From positions 1 through 7,142 of the forward strand of contig JAHFEP010000148.1 of the NCBI GenBank assembly GCA_023248415.1: DNA of 7,142 nucleotides. Reading direction: 5' to 3'. This document shows, piece after piece, positions 6,582 through 7,142 of this stretch. Under the pieces are notes generated by a model. The model did no database searches and was not told the origin of the DNA. It saw only the letters and a list, made by a program, of their open reading frames with translations. Positions within the stretch are counted from its first letter, which is position 1; every line of letters starts with the position of its first letter. Source of the stretch: Nitrospirota bacterium (GTDB lineage: Bacteria; Nitrospirota; CAKKRA01; 9FT-COMBO-42-15). The translations under genes and the position numbers were made by a program.

Positions 6582-6944
6582 TTACGGAAGGTCAGCGGGA
6601 GCATAAAGGGCAGTAAAAACTACCTGATGAACATTGCCTGTTGGAGTAGCTATCTGCCTATCTATTGATACATTTAGATAATAGGTTGTTGCCTCTAATG
6701 CGTAATACTATTTTTTGGTATACGGGTTGCCTACTTTGTGGCAATAGTTTGTTAATATTTCAAGATCAGACCCTATTGACTCTCTTTACAATCCGAATCA
6801 TTTGGAGTATGGAATATATCTCCTGTTATTTTGAATCCCAGTCCTCCAAGAATCACACCGAAAGCGCCCATGAATATACGATCATCAAAAAAAATCTACT
6901 GATCTACCCAGAAGAATGATAGTAAGACATCCTAAGGCAACCAT
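6582..6944 (-). pseudogene. Decayed ORF of unknown function
   Basis: No intact gene fills the roughly 530 nt between psd and the transposase fragment, but minus-strand fragments read like one broken protein. From an ATG at 6944, frame 0 gives the hydrophobic MVALGCLTIILLGRSVDFF and then hits TGA at an eight-T run (6887-6894). Removing one T continues into DDRIFMGAFGVILGGLGF and on to HTPNDSDCKESQ (stop at 6773). Frame 0 then resumes (IGSDLEILTNYCHKVGNPYTKK-like), meets TAG at 6708-6710, and continues with YYALEATTYYLNV...LYAPADLP to TAA at 6582. The first and last parts share a frame, so two compensating shifts and one nonsense codon explain all pieces. The rebuilt product would have two hydrophobic segments and a soluble tail. 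I do not recognise it. No good Shine-Dalgarno precedes the ATG, and the true start may lie upstream. Homopolymer sequencing error could explain the first shift only. Confidence 0.4.
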
Positions 6945-6994
6945 ATTAAACAGATTGCGATGAATTGTCTTAGACTTTAGCTTCGGGAGGTTTC

Positions 6995-7020
6995 TGTCCT
7001 GCCCGACGATTTCGGAACAA
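6995..7020. mobile_element. Possible terminal end of the insertion sequence
   Basis: Just beyond the transposase stop the plus strand reads TGTCCTGCCCGACGATTTCG and onward to GGAACAA. IS ends of the IS3/IS481 type commonly begin with TG and lie within tens of bases of the transposase stop, so the boundary may be near 6995. The opposite end is outside the window, so neither the inverted repeat nor a target duplication can be confirmed. Confidence 0.3.
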
Positions 7021-7142
7021 CTAATTTGAGTTTAAAGTTAGTCCTACCATGTTATTAAGTTTATAATAATTAGCTGGAACATCGTATCCCAGCGCCTCAT
7101 GCGGCCTATAGGTGTTGTATTTGAGCCTGTAAGCCTCTAAAT
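7021..7142 (-). CDS. IS transposase, C-terminal fragment (rve/integrase core), cut by window edge
   Basis: The minus strand is open from the window edge to a TAG at 7021-7023 and encodes 39 residues beginning LEAYRLKYNTYRPHEALGYD and ending GLTLNSN. The Y-N-x-x-R-P-H-x-A-L-G-Y-x-x-P-x-x-Y pattern is the characteristic C-terminal end of DDE transposases with an rve integrase core (IS3 and IS481 families; the exact family cannot be told from this much). The rest of the gene, including the DDE residues, lies outside the window, so whether it is intact is unknown. The element is oriented like the psd-leu genes and lies upstream of them. Confidence 0.78.
   Translation of the reverse strand, partial: LEAYRLKYNTYRPHEALGYDVPANYYKLNNMVGLTLNSN

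Noticed and set aside
6773..6871. Stand-alone 32-aa small membrane protein (MGAFGVILGG...)
   Set aside because: There is no ribosome site before its ATG and the reading continues upstream of the ATG (DDRIF) in the same frame, which fits better with a fragment of a larger broken gene.
6665..6919. Plus-strand open frame of 84 codons in the psd-transposase gap
   Set aside because: It has no Shine-Dalgarno, unremarkable composition and no recognisable motif, and it lies antisense to the more protein-like minus-strand fragments.

Overview
The window is dominated by one strand. Every well-supported gene lies on the minus strand, so the transcription order is the reverse of the coordinates: [IS fragment] - decayed ORF - psd - pssA - Leu T-box leader - leuA - leuC - leuD - leuB. 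It encodes the whole leucine branch from 2-ketoisovalerate to 2-ketoisocaproate (except the final transamination). Two phosphatidylethanolamine-synthesis genes sit directly upstream.

Organism. DNA composition is moderately AT-rich. The pathway enzymes are the short LeuC/LeuD type (about 420 and 166 aa), a LeuB with the EPIGGSAPKYTGK signature and a short (222 aa) phosphatidylserine decarboxylase. A psd-pssA pair next to leuA, with a T-box in front of leuA, fits what I recall of Deltaproteobacteria (Desulfobacterota/Geobacter relatives) and similar diderm lineages such as Nitrospirota. The lineage is inference; no marker gene fixes it.

Layout. 4-1605: leuB and leuD. 1602-2864: leuC, overlapping leuD by ATGA. 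2881-2973: a 93-bp palindromic intergenic repeat. 3044-4558: leuA. 4583-4690: a 108-bp relative of the same repeat. 4704-4953: a complete T-box riboswitch with CUC (Leu) specifier, T-box bulge and terminator. 5026-5826 and 5823-6491: pssA and psd, also overlapping by ATGA. 6492-7020: no intact gene, but minus-strand fragments of what looks like one frameshifted, stop-interrupted gene. 7021-7142: the C-terminal end of an rve-type transposase whose IS extends beyond the window.

How it works together. Uncharged tRNA-Leu should bind the leader, favour the antiterminator and switch on leuACDB. LeuA condenses acetyl-CoA with 2-ketoisovalerate, LeuCD isomerises the product and LeuB oxidises and decarboxylates it. 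Psd and PssA turn CDP-diacylglycerol and serine into phosphatidylethanolamine. The most unusual points are the T-box in a probably diderm genome, a mobile-looking repeat placed between its terminator and the leuA ribosome site, and the decayed, unrecognised gene next to an IS where ilv genes might have been expected. I found no convincing new defence or other novel system.
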